DNA of 64,000 nucleotides from Sediminibacterium salmoneum NBRC 103935 (GTDB lineage Bacteria; Bacteroidota; Bacteroidia; Chitinophagales; Chitinophagaceae): NCBI RefSeq assembly GCF_000511175.1, contig NZ_KI866530.1, positions 2,200,353 to 2,264,352 of the forward strand, read 5' to 3'. Shown piece by piece: positions 34,430 to 43,613 of this stretch (position 1 is its first letter; each line of letters starts with the position of its first letter). The notes under the pieces were generated by a model. It saw only the letters and a program-made list of their open reading frames with translations, ran no database searches and was not told where the DNA came from. The position numbers and the translations under genes were made by a program.

Positions 34430-35191
34430 ATGAAAAATAGTAAACAGATTATATCATTAGTAATTATCCAATTACTAATAACATCAACAAACTTTGCGCA
34501 AACTAAATTAAGGTTCGGTAAACAAGAATTTGAATTACATAATGTAACAGGTTCAGTTATTAAATTTCAAGGAGAAAATGTCCTTAAAATCGAGAGAGAC
34601 TTGCATTCATTACCTTTTGATGCTAATAGATTAGAAGCAACTGTGGATGAAAAGCATTATGCAAAATTAGTTGGAATAGATGATTTTGAAAACGGGATTA
34701 TTGAGGTTAAAATGTATAGTCAAATCCAAGACCCATCACCTTATCCTCCAGCTGCAGGTTTTATTGGTTTGTATTATAGAATTGCTCCAAATGATTCAGC
34801 ATTTGAGTCAATTTATCTACGACCAAAAGTTGGTAGAGCAACCAGTCAAATATTTAGAAACCACGCTGTTCAATATTTCTCATATCCTAATTTTAAATTT
34901 GAAACATTAAGAAAGAATTATCCTCCAGGTTCTTATGAAGGTTCTGCACCCGTTGCTTTGAAAGAATGGATAACAATGAGAATTGAAGTTAATGGCGAAA
35001 CTGCGGAGATGTTTATAAATAATATGAAGTATTCTTCTTTTATCGTTGATAAAATGTTGGGTAATGTTAAAAAAGGTGGAGTTGGCCTTTATGTTGATAT
35101 TGCAACCATAGGTTACTTTAAGGATTTGAAAGTAATAAAAAGAGCATACAAAGCTCCCAAGAAGAAAGAAGAAAAACAAGATGGGATTTAA
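34430..35191 (+). CDS. Secreted LamG/DUF1080-like beta-sandwich protein
   Basis: 253 residues from the ATG at 34430, 1 bp after the dinB-like stop codon. Signal MKNSKQIISLVIIQLLITSTNFAQ. The body is a concanavalin-like sandwich pattern (FENGIIEVKMYSQ, AGFIGLYYRIAPND, ESIYLRPK, GGVGLYVDIATIGYFKDLKV), as in DUF1080 or LamG domains that bind glycans. The C-terminal tail is Lys/Glu-rich. Same operon as DinB. Confidence 0.7.
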   Translation: MKNSKQIISLVIIQLLITSTNFAQTKLRFGKQEFELHNVTGSVIKFQGENVLKIERDLHSLPFDANRLEATVDEKHYAKLVGIDDFENGIIEVKMYSQIQDPSPYPPAAGFIGLYYRIAPNDSAFESIYLRPKVGRATSQIFRNHAVQYFSYPNFKFETLRKNYPPGSYEGSAPVALKEWITMRIEVNGETAEMFINNMKYSSFIVDKMLGNVKKGGVGLYVDIATIGYFKDLKVIKRAYKAPKKKEEKQDGI

Positions 35192-35299
35192 CCTCATGCA
35201 ATTTCACAAGATGTTCAACTCTTTAATTTTCATATAATTATAGCCTTAATCATCGAATCATAGCTGCTTCTTTCGTCATTAAGGGGAGCGGAAAAAATG

Positions 35300-35335
35300 A
35301 AAAAGGGTTATACTTTGATAGTATGACCCTTTTTC
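35300..35335 (+). terminator. Terminator hairpin inside a dispersed repeat
   Basis: AAAAAGGGTTATAC ... GTATGACCCTTTTT forms a stem with a T run, about 110 bp after the LamG-like gene. The hairpin and the AAGGGGAGC before it resemble 42965-43022. Confidence 0.65.
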
Positions 35336-35410
35336 ATTTTTAACAACATCCTAAAGTAACATAAAAGTTCCCTATACGTTATATAATATGTAAATAATCA
35401 AATTAAGGCT

Positions 35411-36463
35411 ATGTCAAAAATACTTTTAACTCTGCTTTACATATTAGTGTTACAATCTAATAATTTTGCTCAAACAACCAAACTCAATATAAAAATTGAT
35501 GACAAAATTGAAACCATATACTCAATTGCATTTTTAAATAATTACTTTTTAATTGGTCCACACGACAATGTATACAAGAGGTCGCTAAAAAAAGATTTTA
35601 ACGAACTAAAAAATCATAGGGCTGTTCAATTATTTGATTCATTAGTTAATAGTTCTGATTTTGTAGGGAATAAAATAGTAGAATGGATTATGCAATTTGA
35701 CTCTTTCCCGGAATTAAGTCAGGTTAAGTCTACGATAGAGTCTACAAAATTCTCCGAAAATGACAGCTTGCTTTATGAATTTAAAAGAGAAATGATAAAG
35801 TTTTATTACGATTCAACTTTTCAAAAATTTCTAACAAAAGTCTCGGTTGTTAATGACAAGGTAATTAATCAAGTAAATAAGTCAAATACAATAAACAAAC
35901 TCCCCTTCTATCTAGAAGAGTATTATGGAAAGAGATTAGATTCTTATAATTTAATACTTTCTCCATTCCTTCACACCGGCGGCTTCAATGTTGAAATGAT
36001 TTCATTAAATAAGAAAAAGGAAATATTCTCAATAATTGGGCCCAATGGTGAGATTGATTTTGTTCCTTATTTTGATAAAGATTATATGGAAACAGATATG
36101 GTTTTGCACGAATTTGGACATTCATTTGTAAATCCAATAACAGACAAATACATCAAAGAAATTGAAACGATAAAGGATAGGTACTATACTAAAGAACTTA
36201 GGGAAACTGGAAATAAAAATGGATATGATGAATGGCGCTATGTTTTTAATGAAATAGTATTGAGAGCTACTACTATTAAAATAACAGAACAATATTTTGG
36301 GAAATCCAAATCTGAAGACAATTTAAAAGAAGAAATTTCAAATGGATTTGGTATGGTAAATGCAGTGGTTGGGATTTTAGGTTATTATGAAAAAAATAGA
36401 GAAAAATATCAAACTTTTGATACATTTTTTCCTGTGCTGATTGAGGAGTTGAAAAAGAACTAA
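35411..36463 (+). CDS. Secreted DUF4932-type zinc metallopeptidase-like protein
   Basis: 350 residues with signal MSKILLTLLYILVLQSNNFAQ. HEFGH at 233-237 in DMVLHEFGHSFVNP is a zincin H-E-x-x-H motif. NEIVLRA (about 285) may supply the third metal ligand. The order and length fit DUF4932. It is probably an exported peptidase; the substrate is unknown. Monocistronic. Confidence 0.8.
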   Translation: MSKILLTLLYILVLQSNNFAQTTKLNIKIDDKIETIYSIAFLNNYFLIGPHDNVYKRSLKKDFNELKNHRAVQLFDSLVNSSDFVGNKIVEWIMQFDSFPELSQVKSTIESTKFSENDSLLYEFKREMIKFYYDSTFQKFLTKVSVVNDKVINQVNKSNTINKLPFYLEEYYGKRLDSYNLILSPFLHTGGFNVEMISLNKKKEIFSIIGPNGEIDFVPYFDKDYMETDMVLHEFGHSFVNPITDKYIKEIETIKDRYYTKELRETGNKNGYDEWRYVFNEIVLRATTIKITEQYFGKSKSEDNLKEEISNGFGMVNAVVGILGYYEKNREKYQTFDTFFPVLIEELKKN

Positions 36464-36531
36464 TGCGGCAACTGCCATTCAAATACTTTTAAAAAGTGAT
36501 TTTTGTGTTTACCTTCATAAATATAAAATAG

Positions 36532-36676
36532 TTAGAAAGGGATATTAAATTGAATTTCTTTTCCTCCATCAGGCATGAGAGTTCTATTGACTACTTTTTG
36601 TCTACTCAATTCATATTTGGGTAATAACTTATAAACACGATTATTTAAAAAATCTGTTACTATCCTATACGACAAA
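36532..36676 (-). pseudogene. C-terminal gene remnant behind the response regulator
   Basis: Minus-strand frame of about 45 codons ending ...RTLMPDGGKEIQFNIPF-stop. It reads like real coding sequence (KLLPKYELSRQKVVN) but has no ATG and overlaps the response regulator end in another frame. Probably the tail of a gene lost by deletion. A very short gene from a TTG is possible. Confidence 0.3.
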
Positions 36677-37342
36677 CCGATAGCCTACCCCTTTGATGGT
36701 AATAATCTCTATTTTGGAATCATCTTTTAAATAGCCTCTTAATTTAGTGATATACACATCAAGATTTCGGCTATTGAAAAATGAATCGTTTTTCCAAATA
36801 TGATTTAATAATTCTCTTCGGTTTATAATGTCTTCTTTATTAAGATAAAGGAATTTCAGCAACTCTGCTTCACGATATGATAGTTTCTTTTGCCTGCCAT
36901 CTATCTCCAATACTTGTCTTTGTTGTTGAAAACGATAGCGGCCAATATACAGTTCATCATTACCATTTACAACCGGCTTCTTAACTTTAAGCAAATTTTC
37001 CATACGTACGATAAGTTCCTCCATGCTAAAAGGTTTACGGATATAATCATTTCCTCCTAGTGTAAACCCATTAACTACATCTTCAGTTTGCGTTTTGGCT
37101 GTCAGGAAAATAATGGGAACATGCTGATTAATGTTGCGTATCTCTTTTGCAAGTTCAAATCCACTTTTATTAGGAAGCATGATGTCTAATACACAGATGT
37201 CGGGGTCATATTTTTTAAATGCATCTATAACGCATGCTCCGTCATATTCCATAAATACTTCAAAGCATCTGCTTTCAAGTGTTTCTTTTACGATTTTTCC
37301 TAGAAACAGTTCATCCTCTACATATAAAATTTTTGCACTCAT
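36665..37342 (-). CDS. OmpR-family response regulator
   Basis: 225 residues. Receiver with acidic EDE (10-12), phospho-Asp53 (CVLDIMLPNKSG), Thr81 and Lys83. The C-terminal winged helix (about 130-225) includes LSYREAELLKFLYLNKEDIINRRELLNHIW and ITIKGVGYRFVV. It overlaps the kinase gene by 4 bp. Candidate targets are the GLPGLI and TonB-type genes, both of which carry the tandem GTTAA array. Confidence 0.95.
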   Translation of the reverse strand: MSAKILYVEDELFLGKIVKETLESRCFEVFMEYDGACVIDAFKKYDPDICVLDIMLPNKSGFELAKEIRNINQHVPIIFLTAKTQTEDVVNGFTLGGNDYIRKPFSMEELIVRMENLLKVKKPVVNGNDELYIGRYRFQQQRQVLEIDGRQKKLSYREAELLKFLYLNKEDIINRRELLNHIWKNDSFFNSRNLDVYITKLRGYLKDDSKIEIITIKGVGYRFVV

Positions 37343-39021
37343 ACTATTGGTAATTTGATCGTAAAAACACTTCCTTTATTAGATCCTTCAGATACGTTGA
37401 TTGTCCCATTATGTAGTTTGATGATCTGAGCTACATAGCTTAACCCCAAACCATAACCCTTTACGTTATGTCTGTCCATATTTGGAACGCGGAAGAATGG
37501 TTGAAATATTTTATCCTTATACTCTTTTGGAATACCTATACCATTATCTTGAATAGATAAAACAATATTATTATTTTCTTTGTAAAGCTTTATGTTTAAT
37601 TCAGGATTGTCATTACTATATTTTAGAGCATTATCTAAGAGGTTATAAATTACACTTTCTATATGAAGTTGATCGCCAGTTGTCATAAAATAATCGTTTA
37701 CTTTCTTAATACTGACGAGAGTTCCGCTATGTTCAAATTGAAGTTTTAATGTTTGAAGTACATTCTTTAGAATTTGATGTAGATCTATGGTCGATAGTTC
37801 TAATTTTATGGATTCTTTTTCAAGCATAGATCTTTTGAGAACATTATCTACAAGAAGTTCCAATCTGTTTAATTCTGATATCGAAATATCAAGATATTCT
37901 TTGGTTTTTTTAGGGTCATCTATGGCGTTAAAATTTTGTAATGCTTCCAGTGCTACATGAACCGTAGCTATTGGCGTTTTAAGTTCATGTGTAATATTAC
38001 TGATGAATTCATTTTTGATATCTGACAGTCTTTTTTGCCTGCGCAGCGTATGGTAAATGAAAGCAAATGCAGTAGTGAGAATTAATGTCATCAGTATAGA
38101 TCCAAATATCTGTCCACTCATTTGTTTGATTATAAAATCTTGTACATCCGGAAATAGAATCTGATAGCTGAATGTTTTTTGAATACCCGATAACTGTGGG
38201 GATGAGATAAATCCCTTTAGCGTATCTCGCGTGAGGTCGATATTGGGTAATTCGATTCGATTCCATCTTTTCCGAACAACCTGATAGTTTATTTTTTGTT
38301 GATTAGGGGAAAGTGATTTATAGAAATATCGTCTTATATCTGTAAGAGGGATAGAGTCGTTTAATGTTTTATTATTGGAGATTACCTGTATTATCGGAAA
38401 CTTAGCCTTATAATCCTGTTGGTATTTTAAGGTCTTTGGGGGAAATATTTTCGTTTTTGTTAAGAGACTATCTTCTTGAATTGGAATTCCAATTAAATAA
38501 GGCTCATTAACTTGATTTTTTTTGAGCAGTGAAATATTCAGGCCTTGAGTCCTTATTTCTTTTAATTTTTTAATGGAATCAGTTTCGCTGTTGTCACTGG
38601 ATTTAAGAATTATGGATTCATAAAATTCTGGTGGAAGCGGTTGATTTTTTGAATTGACAATGCTTATGGACCTAATATTTTCTGGTTTTATATCATTTAG
38701 CTTTTTTGTGGAAGAAGTATCTGTAAAATTTAATCCATCCACATTCAGCAATATTTTACTTTCTGCTTGTTTTTTCGTGATTTTCTTTTTTTCAGCCTCA
38801 AAGTATAACGTGTCCAATACGTGACTGAATAAAGAACTGTCTTTTAAAAAGCGAACACGTTGTAATTCATGGAAGCTCGTCCTGAATTGTGCATTCATTC
38901 CTTTTTTAAAATTGTCAAATTCATGATCATAGAGCTTGAACAACCAGTAGGTCTGTCCTAGGGCTACCAACAAAATGGTAAAGATCATCAGCAACAGCGA
39001 TAAAAGAATTCTTTTCACCAT
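37339..39021 (-). CDS. Sensor histidine kinase
   Basis: 560 residues. TM1 at about 5-24, a large periplasmic sensor region (30-300) without a recognisable fold, and TM2 at about 304-324. HisKA has His345 (FISNITHELKTP). HATPase_c has N box NLLDNALKYS, G1 DNGIGIP, F box FQPFFRVP and G2 GYGLGLSYV. It is the first gene of the minus-strand pair with the OmpR-type regulator. It probably senses an envelope signal connected with the neighbouring barrel protein. Confidence 0.95.
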   Translation of the reverse strand: MVKRILLSLLLMIFTILLVALGQTYWLFKLYDHEFDNFKKGMNAQFRTSFHELQRVRFLKDSSLFSHVLDTLYFEAEKKKITKKQAESKILLNVDGLNFTDTSSTKKLNDIKPENIRSISIVNSKNQPLPPEFYESIILKSSDNSETDSIKKLKEIRTQGLNISLLKKNQVNEPYLIGIPIQEDSLLTKTKIFPPKTLKYQQDYKAKFPIIQVISNNKTLNDSIPLTDIRRYFYKSLSPNQQKINYQVVRKRWNRIELPNIDLTRDTLKGFISSPQLSGIQKTFSYQILFPDVQDFIIKQMSGQIFGSILMTLILTTAFAFIYHTLRRQKRLSDIKNEFISNITHELKTPIATVHVALEALQNFNAIDDPKKTKEYLDISISELNRLELLVDNVLKRSMLEKESIKLELSTIDLHQILKNVLQTLKLQFEHSGTLVSIKKVNDYFMTTGDQLHIESVIYNLLDNALKYSNDNPELNIKLYKENNNIVLSIQDNGIGIPKEYKDKIFQPFFRVPNMDRHNVKGYGLGLSYVAQIIKLHNGTINVSEGSNKGSVFTIKLPIV

Positions 39022-39050
39022 TTAAAGGTACATCAGCCATTATACTGAAT

Positions 39051-39093
39051 CAACTTCTTAACATTAATTAACCTTATTTCAACTGCAGCTAAC
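39051..39093 (-). promoter_or_regulatory. Candidate response-regulator site upstream of GLPGLI gene and kinase
   Basis: Minus strand: GTTAG (39093-39089), GTTAA (39072-39068), GTTAA (39062-39058), GTTG (39054-39051). The spacing is the same as at 42753-42795: 21 bp, 10 bp, then a 3-bp gap. Tandem half-sites one helical turn apart are typical for OmpR-family regulators. The site lies between the kinase start (39021) and the GLPGLI start (39131). Confidence 0.65.
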
Positions 39094-39130
39094 AAGGGTA
39101 TAGGATAGATTTGTTTCAAAAATATATTTT

Positions 39131-39910
39131 ATGAAATTATCGTTATTCACCATCGGACTAATATTAAGTTCGAGTTTGTTAGCTCAAAAAAACCAAGGTG
39201 TAGTTATTTATGAACGTAAGCAGAATATGCACCGAAGCGTTATTGAAGAGATGCGTGCTATGATACCAGAATTCAGGTCGAGCAAGCATATGCTACTTTT
39301 CACGGAACAGCAGTCGCTGTATAAAATAATGCCTAAGGATGAAGCTCCCGATCCTTTTAATAATAGAAATGGAATGGCAATCAATCTGGGAGGTGGAACC
39401 TCTGAAACTTATCTTAATTTCGGAGAAAATAAAAAACTAACTGCAACGGATTTGTTTGGCAATGCCTATTTAATTCAGGATACCATAAGAAAATATGATT
39501 GGAAGTTGACGGATGAAACGAAAACAATCGCAGGTTATATATGCAAAAAAGCAACAACTAATTACAAAGCGTTTCGTTCTGGAGCACGAATTATGAATCC
39601 ACTTAGTAATGTTAGTCCAGAACCTCCAAAACAGGAAGATATGGTGGTAATTGCTTGGTATGCGCTTGAGCTCAGTTCACCTGCAGGACCAGAAAATTAT
39701 TCTGGCCTTCCAGGGGTTATTATGGAGCTAGACTTCGATAATGGGGCAACTGTATTTTTGGCAGAGGAATATCGTAAATTAGATAATACAAATCAGCTAA
39801 AAGAACCTAAAAAAGGACGTAAGGTTACACAAGATGAGTATGTAAACGAAACAAAAAAAGTTATTGAAAACATGCGCAATGGCCCTATTCAAATTAAAAG
39901 TGGAAATTAA
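39131..39910 (+). CDS. GLPGLI-family secreted protein
   Basis: 259 residues with signal MKLSLFTIGLILSSSLLAQ. The family motif appears as YSGLPGVIMEL (about 195-205), followed by GATVFLAEEY. Other family features are GVVIYERKQNMHR near the start and DWKLTDETKTIAGYICKKATT. GLPGLI proteins are Bacteroidota-specific and commonly stand next to CarboxypepD-reg/TonB barrels, as here. A TAGATTTG -7 box lies at 39106-39113. Confidence 0.9.
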   Translation: MKLSLFTIGLILSSSLLAQKNQGVVIYERKQNMHRSVIEEMRAMIPEFRSSKHMLLFTEQQSLYKIMPKDEAPDPFNNRNGMAINLGGGTSETYLNFGENKKLTATDLFGNAYLIQDTIRKYDWKLTDETKTIAGYICKKATTNYKAFRSGARIMNPLSNVSPEPPKQEDMVVIAWYALELSSPAGPENYSGLPGVIMELDFDNGATVFLAEEYRKLDNTNQLKEPKKGRKVTQDEYVNETKKVIENMRNGPIQIKSGN

Positions 39911-39916
39911 TAAAGT

Positions 39917-39945
39917 AAAGCAAAGGACGAAGGTCCTTTGCTTTT
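39917..39945. terminator. Bidirectional terminator, perfect 12-bp stem
   Basis: AAAGCAAAGGAC (39917-39928), loop GAAG, GTCCTTTGCTTT (39933-39944). It stands between the convergent GLPGLI and TonB-type genes and abuts the stop codon of the latter. A and T runs on both sides let it serve both strands. Confidence 0.85.
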
Positions 39946-42706
39946 AATTAGCTGTAAATACTACTCCACTCGTATTTTTACCACTTTTGTTGAGGATATA
40001 CAAAAAAGATACCATGAAATACCTTCTTAATACATTATATCTGGTGTCCTCAACAAATTGCTGATTGGCAACTCTGCTTACGCCCACATTTTGATTCAGT
40101 AAATCAAGAGCTGTTAATTTTATTTCGCCTCGATTGTTTTTCAAAAAGCTTTTTGAAAGAGATGCTGTCCAATATGGAATTTTAGTATTAAATCCGGAAG
40201 CTCTTCCGCTATTGATCGTGTACGTTAAATTATTTTTCAAGAGAATGTTAAACGGTAAATAATTAGTCATTTCAAAATTGTATGATTGTTGAAGGAAACG
40301 ATTATTTAATGAAGGCTGAAGAGAGTAGGATGCTTTGGTAATATTCCATCTTGCAGAAGCATAGATTAGTAATTTGTTTTCAAGTGTGAAATTCCAAGTC
40401 AAGCTTGGACTTATGGATTGATTAATGAGTTTGTTTTTAAGGCCATTAATGAATGTAAATGTTTCATTATGGTTTATGCCTAAACCTATGGATATATTTG
40501 ATTTTAATTGACGGATCCCTAATCCTGCGTTGATATTTGCAAATGCAGTAATCAGACCATCTACATTAACAGGCGATGTAATTCTTCGTCCATTCGCATC
40601 AATAACATCCGATTGTACAATCGCATTATTTGTTTTATTTATTGATGTCATCAGGAATATATTTCTGGCTCTCGGCAAATTGATATTCGAAAAGTTAGCG
40701 TTTATTGACTGTATGTACGATCGCTTAAGTTCTGGATTTCCTTTATAGATATTCAGGGGATCCGAGATGTCCGCTACAGGCTGTAATTGATATGCAGATG
40801 GCATTTGCGTATTGGTTGTGTATGTGATCAACATACTTGTTTTTGCATTTAGGGTATAGCGAAGGTTAGCTGTTGGCAGAATATCGGTAAAGGATTGGCC
40901 GATCCTATTGCCGTATGTTATATTTTCACTGTGTAGGATGGATCTCTGTAAGGTTACACCGATACCTGCATTTATTTTCTTAAAGTTAGATCTAAATCTA
41001 AGTGTACCACCAGATGCATTTTGTTTTATGTTAAAGACATTTGATAGTGCGTTATTCGGGATATCAAATTTTCCGGATTGATTATTATAATCCATAGTCT
41101 GCCTGTCGCTGCCTCCATTGGTAGTATTATAAAAGCCAGTTAGTTCAATCAATGTTCTTTTGCCTACTTGTTCAGTGAAGGTTAATGAGCTGTTGAATTG
41201 ATAAGATTGAACTGATGATGTATTCATTTGACTAAACAAAGAATCACGTGATGGAATACCCAAAGTATAGAATTGATTTTCCGTTAGTAGTTTGCCAGTT
41301 GATCTGTCATCGTTATATCCAAAAATAATATTCGAAGACAACGTTCTTCCCCTTTTTCTAAAGCGTTTTCTAAGCAGGACATTATTGTTAAACACAGCTC
41401 TGTTAATATTTATATTGTTTTCTGTGTATCCGTTATTTAAAGGCAGATTATCTGCCGAGTACGTTTTAAATGTATTTAGCGATTGGTTAGCTTCTTGTTG
41501 AAAGGATAGTTGAGGAATGATACGAACTGAATGAAAACTGTCGAACTTATGGTCAATTGTAGCATTGAAACGTTGTTGCTTTGTTGATCTTTCATTTTGT
41601 GAATTCGCTTCATAGATAAAGTTATTTCCGGGAAATAAATTGTTTCTGAGTGTAGTTTTATCCGTCTGTAATTGAATGTCGCTTATTTGCAGGCTTGCAT
41701 TCAGATCAGTTTTTTTATTCCAACTTTCATTTATGTTCAATCCGCCTGCATAGGTATTGGCGATACCCTGTTGTTGGAATCCCATATCTGCAACTGGTAG
41801 CCCAAAATCACCAGCATTTATAATTCCTGATTTCAGCATTGACTGATTAAAACTGAGTATATCTGAAAGCGCAAATCCTTGTTTGTTGACATTGTTTGCC
41901 ATACCTATGAATGAGCGCTGTTTATCTGTGTTGAACTGGTTTATGGTGGCTTGTGCATCAATTCGTTCATTAGTTCCACTTGCTACAGAAGCCCTTCCAA
42001 AAACAGCTTTGAGTTTATCTTTTTTCAAAACAAGATTGACTGTTGATTCGGTTTGTCCATCATCCATACCAGTGAATTGAGCCTTGTCTGACTTTCGTTC
42101 GTAGACTTGTACTTTATCTATCCAATCTGCATTGAGGTTTTGAGTAGCCATTTTAGGATTTCCCGAGAAGAATTCTTTTCCATTCACCATTACTTTTCGT
42201 TGAACCTTACCGTTGAAGCGAATTGTTCCATCACTATCTACAGTGAAGCCTGGCATACGTTTGAGCATATCTTCAACTACAGAATTTGGAGGTGTTTTAA
42301 AATTTTCAGTATTGAACTGGATGGTATCTTTATTAAATTCAACCGGAGGACGTTTTGCTGTTACGACTATGCTATCCATTGAAGATCTTTCCCGAAGGAA
42401 AATCGTATCTAAAGCGAGCGATTGATTTTTCTGAATAATGACATCTTTCCAAAAGGGAATATATCCAGTATAAGAAATGGATAGCGATAGATTTCCGGAA
42501 GTGAATATTGGAATGGTGAATCGTCCGGTGGTATCGCTGATGGTTACAAAAAGGATACTAGAATCTTTATTATTGACTAATGAAACTGTAGAATAAGCTA
42601 AAGGTGTTTTGTTTAGTTGGGTAAAGATTTTACCAGATATTGTTTGTTTTTGTGCGTTTACTGTAAAAGAGGTGATTAGTGATAAGAGTAGTGCAATTTT
42701 CCACAT
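39944..42706 (-). CDS. TonB-type outer-membrane barrel with CarboxypepD-reg domain
   Basis: 920 residues. Signal MWKIALLLSLITSFTVNAQ. Carboxypeptidase-regulatory-like domain (about 22-105, ISGKIFTQLNKTPLAYSTVSL). Plug-like region (about 115-215, VVEDMLKRMPGFTVDSDGTI, GRxQRKVMVNGKEFFSG type). Then a long outer-membrane barrel of the OMP_b-brl_3 type. It lacks an evident SusD partner. The nearby two-component system and GLPGLI gene suggest a regulated uptake or peptide/metal-handling unit. Confidence 0.9.
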   Translation of the reverse strand: MWKIALLLSLITSFTVNAQKQTISGKIFTQLNKTPLAYSTVSLVNNKDSSILFVTISDTTGRFTIPIFTSGNLSLSISYTGYIPFWKDVIIQKNQSLALDTIFLRERSSMDSIVVTAKRPPVEFNKDTIQFNTENFKTPPNSVVEDMLKRMPGFTVDSDGTIRFNGKVQRKVMVNGKEFFSGNPKMATQNLNADWIDKVQVYERKSDKAQFTGMDDGQTESTVNLVLKKDKLKAVFGRASVASGTNERIDAQATINQFNTDKQRSFIGMANNVNKQGFALSDILSFNQSMLKSGIINAGDFGLPVADMGFQQQGIANTYAGGLNINESWNKKTDLNASLQISDIQLQTDKTTLRNNLFPGNNFIYEANSQNERSTKQQRFNATIDHKFDSFHSVRIIPQLSFQQEANQSLNTFKTYSADNLPLNNGYTENNININRAVFNNNVLLRKRFRKRGRTLSSNIIFGYNDDRSTGKLLTENQFYTLGIPSRDSLFSQMNTSSVQSYQFNSSLTFTEQVGKRTLIELTGFYNTTNGGSDRQTMDYNNQSGKFDIPNNALSNVFNIKQNASGGTLRFRSNFKKINAGIGVTLQRSILHSENITYGNRIGQSFTDILPTANLRYTLNAKTSMLITYTTNTQMPSAYQLQPVADISDPLNIYKGNPELKRSYIQSINANFSNINLPRARNIFLMTSINKTNNAIVQSDVIDANGRRITSPVNVDGLITAFANINAGLGIRQLKSNISIGLGINHNETFTFINGLKNKLINQSISPSLTWNFTLENKLLIYASARWNITKASYSLQPSLNNRFLQQSYNFEMTNYLPFNILLKNNLTYTINSGRASGFNTKIPYWTASLSKSFLKNNRGEIKLTALDLLNQNVGVSRVANQQFVEDTRYNVLRRYFMVSFLYILNKSGKNTSGVVFTAN

Positions 42707-43026
42707 ATTTAAATGTTTGGGCCAAAGCTAACTTGATGCTTATGTAGATACGGTTAAGAAAGATGGGAATTAGGTTAATAATGGTTAATCGGTTGTAGTT
42801 ATTTTATTAACTTATTATAGCTTTTTAAAATCTGGAACGTATTTGATTCAATAACTTACTGGGGTATTTAAAAAATACTTCTTTTAAGGGCGCATAGAGT
42901 TCAACTCTTCAAACTCTTAATTATCACTAAAATTATGATGAGACTTTAGTTGTATCTCTCGTCGAAAAGGGGAGCAATATCAAAGTAAAAGGCTTATACT
43001 TGTAAGGCGTAACCCTTTTTTATTTT
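42707..43026. other. 320-bp intergenic region with dispersed-repeat copy
   Basis: It holds the GTTAA array, then an AT-rich stretch. From about 42912 it holds a diverged copy of the 35211-35336 repeat (GTTCAACTCTT ... CTCGTC ... AAGGGGAGC ... ACCCTTTTT). The last part may be a terminator or leader hairpin just before the ATG at 43027. Confidence 0.5.
42753..42795 (+). promoter_or_regulatory. Candidate response-regulator site upstream of the TonB-type gene
   Basis: GTTAA at 42753-42757, 42774-42778 and 42784-42788, then GTTG at 42792-42795. It is the same array and spacing as at 39051-39093 and lies 47-90 bp upstream of the TonB-type start codon. In both places the array points away from the target gene. 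Confidence 0.65.
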
Positions 43027-43602
43027 ATGAAAAAGTATTTAGCCTTCCTTTTGTTTTTTCTCTCGCTAAACTTAATTGGACAATCTGTTCAAAAAAAGAA
43101 TTGGGTGTATTCTAAAATTGATTACACCGCTTCAAACAAAAAGAAAATAACTATTACAAATAGTTTACCTAAGGGAGGTGGAGTCGTTAATTATAAAGGA
43201 AAAGAATACAATTATTTCATTTTTTGGACCAATGTAAGTAATGACTCACCATCTCCTCTGGATTTAAAAATAAAATTTCCAACAAGCATCCCCTTTGAAT
43301 CAAAAGAGTCTCACGCAAAAGTTATCATGCCTCAGTCTACGATGACCATTGACAAAATAGAAGAATTTGATTATGGTCTTAAGAATATACCATCTCTTTT
43401 AAACTATGAGTTAGGTGAGTTAAAGTATTTGAATTTTAGAATTTCTCCATTTAAAAATCATTTACTTTATAGCGTAGTTTTCATCCATAAATCAAAATGG
43501 CCTGTCAGGGCAGAATACATATTAAAGGACAAAAAGTTATTTTACAAGATTACAGCTGGTACAGATATGGTAATGGTTCCTTGTGGAGAAATCATTTTTT
43601 AA
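43027..43602 (+). CDS. Secreted hypothetical protein
   Basis: 191 residues with signal MKKYLAFLLFFLSLNLIGQ. The mature part is beta-rich (IDYTASNKKKITITNSLPKGGGVVNYKGKEYNYFIFWTNVSN) and looks like a single sandwich domain. No family recognised. It starts 11 bp before the first gene of a short plus-strand run. A hairpin of the dispersed repeat precedes it. Confidence 0.65.
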   Translation: MKKYLAFLLFFLSLNLIGQSVQKKNWVYSKIDYTASNKKKITITNSLPKGGGVVNYKGKEYNYFIFWTNVSNDSPSPLDLKIKFPTSIPFESKESHAKVIMPQSTMTIDKIEEFDYGLKNIPSLLNYELGELKYLNFRISPFKNHLLYSVVFIHKSKWPVRAEYILKDKKLFYKITAGTDMVMVPCGEIIF

Positions 43603-43613
43603 TTTATCAAGTT

